DNA of 64,000 nt from Candidatus Bathyarchaeota archaeon A05DMB-2 (lineage in GTDB: Archaea > Thermoproteota > Bathyarchaeia > Bathyarchaeales > Bathycorpusculaceae). The notes below the pieces were generated by a model, which saw only the letters and a list, made by a program, of their open reading frames with translations, was not told the origin of the DNA and ran no database searches. Where the stretch lies: contig JAAKEZ010000003.1 in assembly GCA_018475625.1 (NCBI GenBank), positions 1 through 64,000 on the forward strand, read 5' to 3'. Within the stretch, counting starts at the first letter, position 1; each line of letters opens with the position of its first letter. Below are positions 1 to 8,282 of the stretch, piece after piece. Both the position numbers and the translations under genes were made by a program.

Positions 1-103
1 GGCTTACGTGTATGCTTGCGATTGAATCGTCTTCTTTGATGACTCGGATGTTCTTTTGGAGAAGCCTGACAACTGTTGTGGTTGGGTCTTCAAGCTCGCT
101 CAT
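1..103 (-). CDS. Partial virion gene running off the left edge
   Basis: An open frame starts with ATG at 103 (first residues MSELEDPTTTVVRLLQ) and runs off the window. The ATG overlaps the TGA of the upstream adaptor gene (ATGA), which is typical of coupled genes in a virion operon. The position after the connector and adaptor would suit a tail-completion or neck protein, but only 34 residues are visible, so the function is unknown. Confidence 0.6.
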   Translation of the reverse strand, partial: MSELEDPTTTVVRLLQKNIRVIKEDDSIASIHVS

Positions 104-1491
104 TGTCCGATGAGCCTCCTGAGAGTGGCTTTGAAGTGGGCTGTTTCGCCTCTCCAGTCGAAGGCTTGAATGTCTAAAACTTCGTAGTCAACGCCTTTGC
201 GGCGTATCTTATCATGTTGCTTTATGGGAGTGAAAACGTGGATGGTTAGGTAGTCGTTGAGTATGTAGCCTGGTTCTATGAGGATTTCTTCTGCTCTGGC
301 TGGTGAGATTATGGCTTTGATGTCTATGTCTTCGCCGTAGCCTGTTTGCTCTTGGGCTTCTTTGATTGGGTATAGGGTTATGGTTTCTCCGTTTTGGCGG
401 AGTATCTGAGTGAAGCGTGTTGTTGGAGGTTCATAGTTTAGGTATAGGAGTGAGAGCCAGCAGACGGTTGCCATAGCCTTCTTGTTTTCCACATAACTGT
501 AGTCCACATGCTTGACGCCCCAGAACATGAATTGGTCTTGATGCTTGTCGATGATTTTCATGCTGAATTCGAGGCTTGGCTTGTCGTGATGTTTGCGGAT
601 TTTCCAGAGGATTCCGCTTGTAACCGCATCATAATAGTCGCAGGCTGAGAATCTGCTGATGACATCTATGTAGCCTGCCCAGCAGATCGCAGGGTTGTAA
701 GCGGGGTATTGAGCGCTGGCTCGGATGGAGTTAATGAAGTTGTAAACCTTTTGGCATGTGAGGCTCCAGCCTTCATAGTCGTATAAGCCGAGTAAGGCGT
801 AGGCGAATGGGTCGTCGTAAATCTCGTTTTCGCTGAGTCCAATTCTGTGCCATTTGTCATCAGAAGGGTCGTAATAGAGCCAGAGGTTTTCAAAACCTTC
901 TCTGAGAAAATCGACTGCTTTAGTCATCATGTCTTGATAGCTGGATGCGTTTGCGGTGTCGTATTTCTCTGCGAGCATCTTCAAGCCAATAAGCCCATAG
1001 AGACATTCGATGTCCATTTGCAGAAGCCAAGCGTCTGCGATTGTTACGGCTCTTGCGAAACCGCCATAGACTTGCTGGTCCTGCATGGTTTTGAGGAATG
1101 TTGCTCCAGCAAGCTTGGCTGCACTCAGATAATCCGTGTCGTTTGTTAGTTCGTAGGCTTTCAAGAATGATGGGATGACTCGGCAAGCGTCTACGCTGTA
1201 ATAGTATGTGCTGTTTTCTGTGCTTTTGAATCCGCCATAAGCCTTCTTTGCTGGGTGTGTGCATTGTTGTGTTAGAATCCAGTCGGCAAGGCTCACGATT
1301 TTGTTGTAGATTTCTGTCTTTCTGGTTTCAAATTGCTTAGATGAGTAGGCTTCATAGAGAAAGTCTATGGCGAAGGCTGCAGCAAAGGCAGCTCTTCCAA
1401 ATGCTGGGTCTGGAATGTCAGGTGGAATGACGTATACGTAGGGCGCATAATCCATGACAAACTGGTAATAGGCTTCTGGCACAGTTCCCAA
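100..1491 (-). CDS. Glycosidase-like (alpha/alpha) domain fused to head-tail adaptor domain
   Basis: This is a 463-residue protein with a TTG start at 1491, four bases after the stop of the connector gene; an in-frame ATG at residue 13 is an alternative. Residues 1 to about 355 are rich in Trp, Tyr and repeated amphipathic helices (for example ADWILTQQ and LTNDTDYLSAAKLAG), as in six-hairpin glycosidase-type alpha/alpha barrels. The last 90 or so residues have the beta-rich pattern of phage head-tail joining proteins (LTIHVFTPIKQHDKIRRKGV, then EVLDIQAFDWRG). I infer a neck or adaptor protein carrying a sugar-processing or sugar-binding domain. No catalytic residues could be assigned, and enzymatic activity is unproven. 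Confidence 0.6.
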   Translation of the reverse strand: MGTVPEAYYQFVMDYAPYVYVIPPDIPDPAFGRAAFAAAFAIDFLYEAYSSKQFETRKTEIYNKIVSLADWILTQQCTHPAKKAYGGFKSTENSTYYYSVDACRVIPSFLKAYELTNDTDYLSAAKLAGATFLKTMQDQQVYGGFARAVTIADAWLLQMDIECLYGLIGLKMLAEKYDTANASSYQDMMTKAVDFLREGFENLWLYYDPSDDKWHRIGLSENEIYDDPFAYALLGLYDYEGWSLTCQKVYNFINSIRASAQYPAYNPAICWAGYIDVISRFSACDYYDAVTSGILWKIRKHHDKPSLEFSMKIIDKHQDQFMFWGVKHVDYSYVENKKAMATVCWLSLLYLNYEPPTTRFTQILRQNGETITLYPIKEAQEQTGYGEDIDIKAIISPARAEEILIEPGYILNDYLTIHVFTPIKQHDKIRRKGVDYEVLDIQAFDWRGETAHFKATLRRLIGQ

Positions 1492-1494
1492 GAC

Positions 1495-1848
1495 TCAGAC
1501 TCTCCCCACGTATGTTCCTTTCAAACGCTCAAGCATGCGCTGAAGCTCAGCTCGCAAAACATCAATGGGCGGAGCATTGCTTAGCACGGAGACGTTTTGG
1601 TCTCCAACAGAGAAACTTAAGCCAACTGCTGATCCGCCGGTCAGATAACAGATTGAGTAGATGGCTGCCAGAACTGTTATGAACTCTTTCTCAGCGTCCG
1701 TACAGTTTTGGTAGTCGATTTCTTTTCCAAGCTCAAGCTCCAACGTAACCTCGGCACGTTTCAGCATCTTCAAGATTTTAGCGTCTGGGACATCCGCAGA
1801 GCTAATGTTAACTACGTCGCGAACATCATCAACAGTCACGCTTGCCAA
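1495..1848 (-). CDS. Head-tail connector protein (gp6-like)
   Basis: A 117-residue protein with a TTG start at 1848; the upstream frame closes at a TGA nine codons before, so no earlier start exists. It opens with TVDDVRDVVNISSADVPDAK and a following helical segment (LKMLKRAEVTLELELGK), the usual layout of small phage connector proteins with a DDV/DV..Y-type N-terminus and an alpha-helical body. It sits directly before the adaptor-like gene, matching connector-adaptor order in tailed viruses. The family is inferred from layout and pattern, not from a catalytic motif. Confidence 0.6.
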   Translation of the reverse strand: MASVTVDDVRDVVNISSADVPDAKILKMLKRAEVTLELELGKEIDYQNCTDAEKEFITVLAAIYSICYLTGGSAVGLSFSVGDQNVSVLSNAPPIDVLRAELQRMLERLKGTYVGRV

Positions 1849-1883
1849 GACATCTGGCTCCGTGTGGTTTGATCACTTCTCTG

Positions 1884-1893
1884 CCTATAAATC
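1884..1893 (-). promoter_or_regulatory. Candidate TATA box for the connector-adaptor genes
   Basis: On the minus strand this reads GATTTATAGG, an archaeal TATA box about 40 bases before the TTG start at 1848. It would put a transcription start near 1863. It suggests the distal virion genes have their own promoter now that the cargo separates them from the portal. Confidence 0.45.
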
Positions 1894-2219
1894 GAGAAAG
1901 AAGCCAAAATTAAGCAATTTTCACTATGAAAAAGCAGATTTTAAATCTAATTTCAGGAATAGGCGACTTGTCATCATGTATTTGAAAAAGGAAAAAATGC
2001 TGAGCACACTATAGAGTGAGGATGGGATTTGCGCCACACACCAAGTGCAGACACCTCCCGCAACTCCCCTTTTTTCTGTTAGGTCTGGGTTGTTCTCTAA
2101 AATCCTCTCTTATAGGCTTCCGTAAGAAGAGCACGCATTAAGTTGTTGTGTTTATAATCAAGACGATTATGCCGAAGGTAGGCAAGCTCACGAGCGGCTA
2201 CGAAAAACCAGAAGAACCG
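1894..2219. other. Intergenic stretch between virion genes and cargo
   Basis: No convincing gene is present. A 21-codon frame (ATG at 2169, residues MPKVGKLTSGYEKPEEPLAF) with a TTTATAATC box 20 bases upstream is visible on the plus strand, but it is too short to support. A T/C-rich run at 2066-2078 could end transcription. Confidence 0.4.
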
Positions 2220-3233
2220 CTAGCGTTCCTTTAGGTAGCGATTAAAATTGAATACGGTTCTTCCTTGATATCGATATGCGTCACGGACAGAATTTTCAAC
2301 TGATATAGATACTACTTTATTTCCGAGACCAGGGACCATCTTGTCTATAATGTCAACGATGAAGCTATGAAATGCCTTTAAATCTTTTACCTTGTCTGAG
2401 ATTTCCCCATTAAACCCATGTGGAATATACACCTCAAAGTCATCGACTATTTTCTTTTCTAAATCAGCCTCGGCTGAGCCTGTGATGATTACTTGAGCTC
2501 TTGCTTGATTAGCGGTTCGGATGTTGTTGGGGGTAGCTTGAGGTTTTAGATTCTTGAATTCTTCTACAACATCAATCTCTTTTTCTTCTTTGCCCGTTGA
2601 AAGCACTTTTGAAAATGCTTCGATCTCCTTTGCTACTTCATCTTCATCAATTTCATAAGAGATTTTGAGTCTGTGAGATTTGGGTAATTTACTATTAACT
2701 TTTTCTTTAATGCGAAATTGATAGGACTTTTCGAGTATTTCTTGAATGAACCTTAGCGCATCATTATCCGTTATCTGAAATATGGTGTTGTTCTGAGCCA
2801 TATGCCGTGCGATCTTTGGATTTCTGATAGGAATAGGTCCTAATTTCAGCCATGTTACTGGTTTTCGATGACCATAAAGATCATAGTACGGTTTTACTAA
2901 TCTATCAATGCTCAAGAAATAAGGGCCTTCAACAATTCCTATATCCAAGATAGTGTAGTTGCCATAAGCAACCACAATATCACCTTCTTCGACTTTTTTG
3001 AAAGCCCAGAACTGATTAGCGGCATATCCCGCCTTGCTGAAGCCTTCCTTCCTTGCTTTTGCCCGCAGTTCGTCAACAGTTTTGAAGTTGTTCAGATTGC
3101 CGGCTTCTTCCCAACCAATTGCGATTACTTTTTCACTCTGCCATGTGCCTCTTCGCCATTGAAAATGACCTTTCCCCGGAGAAATTTTCCAAACCTTTAG
3201 ATCATTGAGAAAGCCCATCTTGACTCCCGTCAT
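2220..3233 (-). CDS. EVE/PUA-like domain protein, possible modified-DNA recognition
   Basis: A 337-residue protein. Residues about 12-150 show the pattern KISPGKGHFQW...IAIGW...FWAFKKVEEGDIVVAYG...DIGIVEGPYF, typical of EVE-like (PUA-fold) domains such as those at the N-terminus of McrB-type and HNH restriction proteins, which bind modified bases. The C-terminal half has no motif I recognise; its last 70 residues (VSISVENSVRDAYRYQGRTV) are mixed alpha/beta. A restriction or defence role is inference. The start at 3233 is ATG, and the second Met at residue 6 is an alternative. A minus-strand TATA-like CTATTTAAT sits near 3263-3271. Confidence 0.55.
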   Translation of the reverse strand: MTGVKMGFLNDLKVWKISPGKGHFQWRRGTWQSEKVIAIGWEEAGNLNNFKTVDELRAKARKEGFSKAGYAANQFWAFKKVEEGDIVVAYGNYTILDIGIVEGPYFLSIDRLVKPYYDLYGHRKPVTWLKLGPIPIRNPKIARHMAQNNTIFQITDNDALRFIQEILEKSYQFRIKEKVNSKLPKSHRLKISYEIDEDEVAKEIEAFSKVLSTGKEEKEIDVVEEFKNLKPQATPNNIRTANQARAQVIITGSAEADLEKKIVDDFEVYIPHGFNGEISDKVKDLKAFHSFIVDIIDKMVPGLGNKVVSISVENSVRDAYRYQGRTVFNFNRYLKER

Positions 3234-3350
3234 GAGTTTAGTAATTAGTTTGAGTCTTATTGATTAAATAGTTTGCTTAGAGTGAGGCTTGGGATTATTG
3301 ATTTAAGATGTCTCTAAGGAACATTTGAAAATATTCCTTGACTGGGCAAT

Positions 3351-3403
3351 GTTTCCTTAACTGACTATATAGGGTAAGCCCACCGAAACTTCGTTAAGAA
3401 CAG
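3351..3403 (-). pseudogene. Decayed second copy of the holin-like membrane gene
   Basis: Bases 3361-3403 match 5511-5553, inside the intact holin-like gene, at 34 of 43 positions. Read on the minus strand, the fragment encodes VLNEVSVGLPYIVS, then a stop where the intact gene has Gln, then GNI; the intact gene reads VLNGASVGLAYIVSQGDI. Similarity fades on both sides. It marks an old duplication or recombination that flanks most of the cargo genes. Confidence 0.65.
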
Positions 3404-3516
3404 TCAGTTACTTTTCCTTATTCAACAAATTCCTGAATAATAGAAGAGTATACATAGATGATAAGCAATATTAAAATAGACCTTTGAAGAGAAAAAATAG
3501 TTTCTTGGTGGTTTGA

Positions 3517-4536
3517 ATGGGCAGAACTGAACGAATGAACCTTATCGGCCAAATTGAAAAGATGACGGATTCCAGAGTACTCGTGCTTATGCTCGGTGAC
3601 AGAAGAGGGATGGAAACGAGAATCGCTGTTGATATTTTGCCGTTTTGTCAAGAGCATCTTACGAAAATGGGTTCGCAAAAAAGAATCAGCTTATATCTCT
3701 ATAGCACAGGAGGAATAACGATGGCAGGTTACGCGCTTGCCAACCTTCTCCGAGAATTTAGCGAGTCCTATGATGTGATCATACCTTTCAAAGCGCTAAG
3801 CTGCGCTACCTTAATTGTTTTAGGAGCAGATAGTGTCATTATGACCAAGATGGGTCAGCTCAGTCCCATAGATCCTTCAGTTGTTTCTCCTCTCGCACCT
3901 CTTGTGCCTATGCCTGGTACTCCAGGGCAGATGCGGGCAGTCCCTGTTAATGTGGAAGATGTCATTAATTACATCGATTTGGCCAGAAAAGCGCTAAACG
4001 TATCTGATGAAGAATTGCTCACTCGTCTTTACGATAGAATATCCCAGAGTGTTCATCCGCTTGTTCTTGGATCAGTTTACAGAAGTCGTGAACAAATCGG
4101 GTTCTTGGCACAAATGCTGCTTGAGAGACATATGACAGATAAAGAGCGAATCAAAAAGATAATAGATATTATCACAAGAGGGCGTTTCTCCCACGACTAT
4201 TTAATCGGAAGAAAAGAGGCTAAGGAAATGTTGGAGCTTCCAATAGTTGATGTCAAGCCGGAGCTTGATGCCGCTGTAGTTGATCTATACAACCAATATG
4301 ATGATTTGTTGCATTTAAGTGTCCCATATCATCCAGAACAAGTTTTGGGGGAGCAGGGCAACGTTGTTGGGTCCTTTGACCGAGCTATTGTTGAATCAAG
4401 GGATTTAACCCACGTATTTCGAAGCCGCAGGGAGGTTAAGCGTGTTGAACTTACGCCACCAGCAGTTCCAACACCACAAACGGGTTATTTGGAACGGGAT
4501 CTTGGTGAAGGATGGGTGACAGACAATACTATATAA
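3517..4536 (+). CDS. ClpP/SppA-class serine protease (SDH proteinase family-like)
   Basis: A 339-residue soluble protein of the serine-dehydrogenase-proteinase (Clp fold) class. It has an oxyanion-type Gly-Gly motif (LYSTGGITMAGYALANLL, about residues 60-80), the nucleophile region KALSCATLIVLGADSV (Ser near residue 92) and the family-typical QLSPIDPSV stretch just after. No signal peptide is visible at the N-terminus, unlike signal peptide peptidase. Plus-strand genes downstream (candidate antitoxin, Doc) follow at 42 bases. In a provirus a ClpP-like enzyme can serve as a prohead protease, but here a separate protease sits at 8713-9699, so a cargo or defence role is more likely. Confidence 0.65.
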   Translation: MGRTERMNLIGQIEKMTDSRVLVLMLGDRRGMETRIAVDILPFCQEHLTKMGSQKRISLYLYSTGGITMAGYALANLLREFSESYDVIIPFKALSCATLIVLGADSVIMTKMGQLSPIDPSVVSPLAPLVPMPGTPGQMRAVPVNVEDVINYIDLARKALNVSDEELLTRLYDRISQSVHPLVLGSVYRSREQIGFLAQMLLERHMTDKERIKKIIDIITRGRFSHDYLIGRKEAKEMLELPIVDVKPELDAAVVDLYNQYDDLLHLSVPYHPEQVLGEQGNVVGSFDRAIVESRDLTHVFRSRREVKRVELTPPAVPTPQTGYLERDLGEGWVTDNTI

Positions 4537-4578
4537 GCAACCGCTGCATAGTAAAAACATAAGGGAGTTGAGCGCCTT

Positions 4579-4836
4579 TTGAAAAATCTGGAGATTGAGG
4601 AACATCCCGGACAGACGACAGCAGGGCTTACCTCTGCGAGCCAGATTATTAACACGACCGATGCTACAAGTTTCGACCCCGCAAATACGTCTTCAGATGT
4701 TCCTGAGCCAGTCCTCTTGATTCCAGAACTCCTGCAGCCTTCAGAATTTGGTTCTTCTAAGGAAACCTTTCGGGAAGCCTTAAGACGATCCATGCGACGC
4801 AAAGCCAAGATACTTGAAGCTTTGGCGAAGTATTAG
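4579..4836 (+). CDS. Small acidic protein, candidate antitoxin for Doc
   Basis: An 85-residue protein, TTG start. The N-terminal part is Ser/Thr/Pro-rich and probably disordered. The last 30 residues form a basic helix (SSKETFREALRRSMRRKAKI). Its end overlaps the next gene's start by 23 bases. The position before a Doc-type toxin suggests an antitoxin, since Phd-like partners commonly lie there. There is no recognisable Phd or RHH motif, so the role rests on context. Confidence 0.45.
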   Translation: MKNLEIEEHPGQTTAGLTSASQIINTTDATSFDPANTSSDVPEPVLLIPELLQPSEFGSSKETFREALRRSMRRKAKILEALAKY

Positions 4837-5248
4837 CAAATTGCTGGTTCGCTATCTAAGCCGCGACGAAATAGAGACTCTGAATAAGTACCTGGCTATA
4901 AAGCATGGTTTCAAGCATGCTGTACTTCAGAATGGCAACTTAGATCTTTGTGTTGAGACTCCTCAACGAACTTTGTTTGGCACCGAGCTGTATGCAGATA
5001 AGCTTTGCAAAGCTGCTGCGCTGATGAAGGAGATTAGTAAACTACATCCTTTTGCAGCTGGAAACAAGCGAACCGCCTTCTTGGCAACTACTGTATTCTT
5101 GGAGCTAAACGGCTATGCTTTGTCCTGCGAGACCCAAGAAGCAATCGACATCTCTCTTAAAACTGCCCAATGCGTCTGTGACATTCAAGAAATTAATCAA
5201 TGGTTGAAGAAATATACTCGTAGAAGCCAATGGCAACCCACTGAATAA
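4814..5248 (+). CDS. doc: Doc/Fic-family toxin
   Basis: A 144-residue protein with the Fic-fold signature HPFAAGNKRTAFLATTVFL near residues 78-96, close to the Doc form H-P-F-x-x-G-N-K-R-T, and the upstream helix pattern FGTELYADKLCKAAALMKEI typical of the Doc N-lobe. Doc phosphorylates elongation factor Tu, and Fic relatives transfer AMP; which applies here cannot be read from the motif. The TTG at 4814 is the longest start, and TTG at 4841 (LLVRYLSRDEIETLN) also fits Doc N-termini. It forms a likely toxin-antitoxin pair with the preceding gene. Confidence 0.75.
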   Translation: MKLWRSISKLLVRYLSRDEIETLNKYLAIKHGFKHAVLQNGNLDLCVETPQRTLFGTELYADKLCKAAALMKEISKLHPFAAGNKRTAFLATTVFLELNGYALSCETQEAIDISLKTAQCVCDIQEINQWLKKYTRRSQWQPTE

Positions 5249-5422
5249 CTCGCTCTTGTGGCACGCGCTTCTGCAGAGGAACACGTTTCTGAAGAGAAAC
5301 TTGAATAACGTGAGTTCTTCTTCCATCTGTTCTTTCTATGATAAATGTGGCAAAATTTTCAAGGCTACTACTGTGAAGGCACGCTGAGCCACACTATTCC
5401 GAAGCCCAAAGACATCAATGAT

Positions 5423-5593
5423 TTACTCTTTTTCTTTGTAGTAGCTCAGTCCTGCTGTTACGCCTGTCGAAATGGCGAACCACACAATTGTTGCTGTTAT
5501 GTCGCCTTGGCTGACTATGTAGGCTAAGCCTACTGAGGCGCCATTAAGAACAGCGAGAACTGCAGCCAGCTTTGGTTTGAATTGGAATCCCAC
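5423..5593 (-). CDS. Small two-helix membrane protein, holin-like
   Basis: A 56-residue protein, GTG start at 5593 overlapping the TAG of the portal gene, preceded by GGAGG. The N-terminal MGFQFKPKLAAVLAVLNGAS leads into one hydrophobic helix, a short loop (YIVSQGDI), and a second helix (TIVWFAISTGVTAGLSYY) ending in KEKE. Size and topology resemble small holins or virion membrane proteins. It lies in the virion operon right after the portal gene. A broken relative is at 3351-3403. Confidence 0.65.
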   Translation of the reverse strand: MGFQFKPKLAAVLAVLNGASVGLAYIVSQGDITATIVWFAISTGVTAGLSYYKEKE

Positions 5594-6804
5594 TATTTCG
5601 CCTCCTTTTCAGTTTCTTGCCATAGTTCCCAGCCGAATTTTGTGGCGTTTTTGCGAAACTCTTCTGAGCGTATGAAACCTAATTCTGCAGCTTTTATAAG
5701 GTCAGCCATAACAACCTCTGGGGTTTCGGGACTGCCCCAGTTAAGGCGAATCTGAGCCTCCGTTGGATTGAAGCCCGCTTGAGACAAAATCACGTCAAAA
5801 ACATCCCTTTCTACTTGCCTCTTGATGTAGCGTTGTATGGGGTTTATGAGCATATCTTGCAGTTCCAAAGCCGCCTTTGCTGAGGCTTCTGTGAATCCAG
5901 GAGTGCTGAACAGGCGGGGTAGTGGTGTTTCGCAGCCGAGGTAGAATTGGTTTATGATGTGGTCTATGTAGTATTCGAAGCGGGCTCTTGGGTCGAGCAT
6001 GACTGGTTTTATGTCGCCTTTGCCTCTGTAGAAGAGCCATGCTCCTTCTTCTGGGCGGTTTCTTATGGCTGATTCAAACTTTTTGATGTCTTCGTCTTTG
6101 GCGTTTTCCAGCAGTGTCAAGACGTCTGGTCCAGCGTATTTTTCGAAGATGCTGGGCATTATGCGTTCTATTTTGGCTTTCATCCAAGCGTAGCTGGGTC
6201 GCCTGTTTGAGTTAAAAATGAGCGTGTGGAGTAATACTTGGAGAATGCCTATTCCGAAGCCTGAGTTGCCAATGTTGTTTATTCTCCAATGAATAACGGC
6301 TTCTGGGACAAGTTCCTTGTCGGCTTCGGCGTAGCTGTGTCGTAGCTTGTATCCTTCAGTTTTGTATGGTATTTTCAAGCCTTCACCTATGTAGGCTTGC
6401 TTAACCTTCTCGACGGCATCAATTGGAAGCTTTTGTAAGCTGACAAGTTTTTTAGGCGTGATTTTAAGCCAGAAATCGTTTCCGCAAGCGATGAGAACTC
6501 TTGCCATGTTATTGAGCAAAGCGTCAAGGTTGACATCTTCATTAAATTGATCAATTGTCTGTTTGGCTTTTTCCATTTGAGGGTATTCTTCGTTGGCTGT
6601 CGTGTAAAACCCCATGCCAACGGTGGCAGAGGCAAGCAGGTCAACTGACGCTTTGCAAGTTGGGTCTCTTTCATAGAGCTTCATGACATCGGCGAGCGGT
6701 ATGTCTGGGGAAGTTTCAGTAACCGTTTGAGTGGACGGGTAAGCAGTGCCGGATCTTGTAGAGCGAGTGAAAGCCTCGACAAGTTTTTTGACGATGTTAT
6801 TCAC
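5593..6804 (-). CDS. Portal protein
   Basis: A 403-residue protein, GTG start overlapping the upstream winged-helix gene. The layout is that of phage portal proteins: an N-terminal wing (LYERDPTCKASVDLLASATV), a central region with VLIACGNDFWLKI and EAVIHWRINN, then the stem and C-terminal crown with FYLGCETPLPRLFSTPGFTE and ELQDMLINPIQRYIKR. The portal forms the dodecameric ring at the capsid vertex for DNA entry. Unusually, it lies downstream of the major capsid gene. Confidence 0.85.
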   Translation of the reverse strand: MNNIVKKLVEAFTRSTRSGTAYPSTQTVTETSPDIPLADVMKLYERDPTCKASVDLLASATVGMGFYTTANEEYPQMEKAKQTIDQFNEDVNLDALLNNMARVLIACGNDFWLKITPKKLVSLQKLPIDAVEKVKQAYIGEGLKIPYKTEGYKLRHSYAEADKELVPEAVIHWRINNIGNSGFGIGILQVLLHTLIFNSNRRPSYAWMKAKIERIMPSIFEKYAGPDVLTLLENAKDEDIKKFESAIRNRPEEGAWLFYRGKGDIKPVMLDPRARFEYYIDHIINQFYLGCETPLPRLFSTPGFTEASAKAALELQDMLINPIQRYIKRQVERDVFDVILSQAGFNPTEAQIRLNWGSPETPEVVMADLIKAAELGFIRSEEFRKNATKFGWELWQETEKEAK

Positions 6805-7045
6805 TTTTCAAACCGCCAAGAAACTTGATGCCTTCCTCGGTGATCTCGTAGGGAGCGCGGTGTTCCTTTCCGCTTTTCCTCACATAGCCATTCTCGATGA
6901 GAAAATCGAATATACTTTCAAAAGTGCCGTGAGTGCCACACCGCTTAACCGTTCTCTTCTCAAGCTCTGTGCGGCATAAAGGCTGTCTCCTAAGCTCCGC
7001 TAAGACGATTCTCGCAAGCTGCAATCTTTCAGACAGCCTTCTCAT
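6797..7045 (-). CDS. Small winged-helix protein in the virion operon
   Basis: An 82-residue protein. The helix-turn-helix lies about residues 20-55 (LCRTELEKRTVKRCGTHGTF, then IFDFLIENGYVRKSG), followed by a wing (PYEITEEGIKFLGGL). The pattern matches archaeal winged-helix DNA-binding proteins of the ArsR/PadR type. It overlaps both the zinc-protein gene upstream and the portal gene downstream, so it is co-transcribed with structural genes. A regulator or DNA-packaging accessory are both possible. Confidence 0.65.
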   Translation of the reverse strand: MRRLSERLQLARIVLAELRRQPLCRTELEKRTVKRCGTHGTFESIFDFLIENGYVRKSGKEHRAPYEITEEGIKFLGGLKSE

Positions 7046-7296
7046 GTTAAGACAACTTCCATGGGTTCTTGTGTACTATAGAAAGGCGGAGAGTGGTTGT
7101 TGCAAACCATTAGAATCTGCATGTCGCGCTTTCCGTCCTTGCCATAAGTTTCAGGTGCTAAGTCGGGCGTGTAAGGCTGCATCGTGGCTTCGCATATTGG
7201 ACAATAGCGCCAGCAGTCGCAGACGATTAAGTCGTTTTTGCGGTGCGAACGGTAGATTCTTCCGCACTTCGAGCATTTGCCTTCATATTTTTCCAT
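7042..7296 (-). CDS. Small zinc-ribbon protein
   Basis: An 84-residue protein with four Cys in two CxxC-like pairs (CSKCGR near residue 8, CDCWRYCPIC near residue 26), a zinc ribbon, followed by a tail without motifs. It has an ATG start and overlaps the winged-helix gene by four bases. It sits between the capsid and portal genes. Function is unknown; a DNA-binding or virion minor protein is possible. Confidence 0.65.
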   Translation of the reverse strand: MEKYEGKCSKCGRIYRSHRKNDLIVCDCWRYCPICEATMQPYTPDLAPETYGKDGKRDMQILMVCNNHSPPFYSTQEPMEVVLT

Positions 7297-7322
7297 TCAG
7301 CTTCTAACCTGGATGGCTACGA

Positions 7323-8276
7323 TTACAATGATGTGCTTATGTTCGTCATTTTTGCAACGGCTTTGCTTCGCAGGACTCCTAAGCCGAAGCGTGTAGTAGC
7401 CCTAACGCCGTATTCGCCTGTTTTTGCGTCTTGCCAGTCTTCAACGGTTACGTCTCTTCGCAAGAGCATGACTGCAGCCACACGGGTATCAATGGCATAA
7501 GCTGTTCCGTTGGGCACCAGTGTGCTTGCTTGGACGCGCATGCCTAAGACGCTTGTGACCAAGCCTTGTTCCACATCTGTTTGTCCAGCTGGCAAGTATT
7601 GGGCGTGAATGAATTTGTCATCGTTTAATAGTTGATGGAGCTGTGTTTCGTGCACTGCGAGCACTGTGGGTCGCCAGTTTTCGCCTCTGACGGCATTGTG
7701 AAGTTTTAGCAGTCCGTTCCAGCTTAGGGCAGCTCCGCCTCCGGCGATTGGGGCGCCTCCTGCAAGGTCTGCGTCTGCGATGGCTCCGTAAAGCGAGAGG
7801 ATTTTTGTTGTTTCGTTTTCGCCTAAGGCTCTGCCTACTTTTTCGATCATGTTGTCCATGACGTTCCATGTGGCGTCTTCTGCGAATTCTCGGGTCCATT
7901 CTTCGCTTGATTCTGCAAGGGTGTTTGTTTGGATGTCTACGGTGCTGGTTTTTTTGCCGCTGAGTCTTGTGATTGCGCCTTCAGCATAGTTGTAAGCCAC
8001 TGCTTTCTCGTCGAGTGGGAAGCGTTCTAACGGTTCGGTTGTCTGTTTTACGTTGATGATGTTTCTGCCGATTAGTTCCGGGTAGGCTGCTTCTATGAGG
8101 GTGTCGTGCATGCGTCCTAAGGCGCCTGTCATGTCGCTGAATAGTCCTTCTTTGACGCCTACTTCCATGTATCGCTTGAGAAACGGATGCGTCACTGCTC
8201 GTTCTTTGACTTTTTCAACGAGCAGTTTGAACTCGTTGTCTTTTTGCATTAGGCTTTCGAAAAGTTTTGGTTTCAT
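7323..8276 (-). CDS. Major capsid protein, HK97 fold
   Basis: A 317-residue protein. The N-terminal 60 residues are charged and helical. There follow the E-loop and spine region (IINVKQTTEPLERFPLDEKA, AESSEEWTREFAEDATWNVM) and the A-domain ending VLGMRVQASTLVPNGTAYAI, then TRFGLGVLRSKAVAKM. This is the pattern of tailed-virus major capsid proteins in archaeal proviruses. It is flanked by the cement-protein gene six bases upstream and the zinc protein downstream, supporting the assignment. Confidence 0.85.
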   Translation of the reverse strand: MKPKLFESLMQKDNEFKLLVEKVKERAVTHPFLKRYMEVGVKEGLFSDMTGALGRMHDTLIEAAYPELIGRNIINVKQTTEPLERFPLDEKAVAYNYAEGAITRLSGKKTSTVDIQTNTLAESSEEWTREFAEDATWNVMDNMIEKVGRALGENETTKILSLYGAIADADLAGGAPIAGGGAALSWNGLLKLHNAVRGENWRPTVLAVHETQLHQLLNDDKFIHAQYLPAGQTDVEQGLVTSVLGMRVQASTLVPNGTAYAIDTRVAAVMLLRRDVTVEDWQDAKTGEYGVRATTRFGLGVLRSKAVAKMTNISTSL

Positions 8277-8282
8277 GGCTTA

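Noticed and set aside
2019-2075. Possible tRNA remnant (GGGATTTGCGCC resembles a reversed T arm)
   Set aside because: No acceptor or anticodon stem can be paired; only a few bases fit.
5345-5527. 60-codon plus-strand frame
   Set aside because: Antisense to the well-supported holin-like gene and lacking protein-like character.
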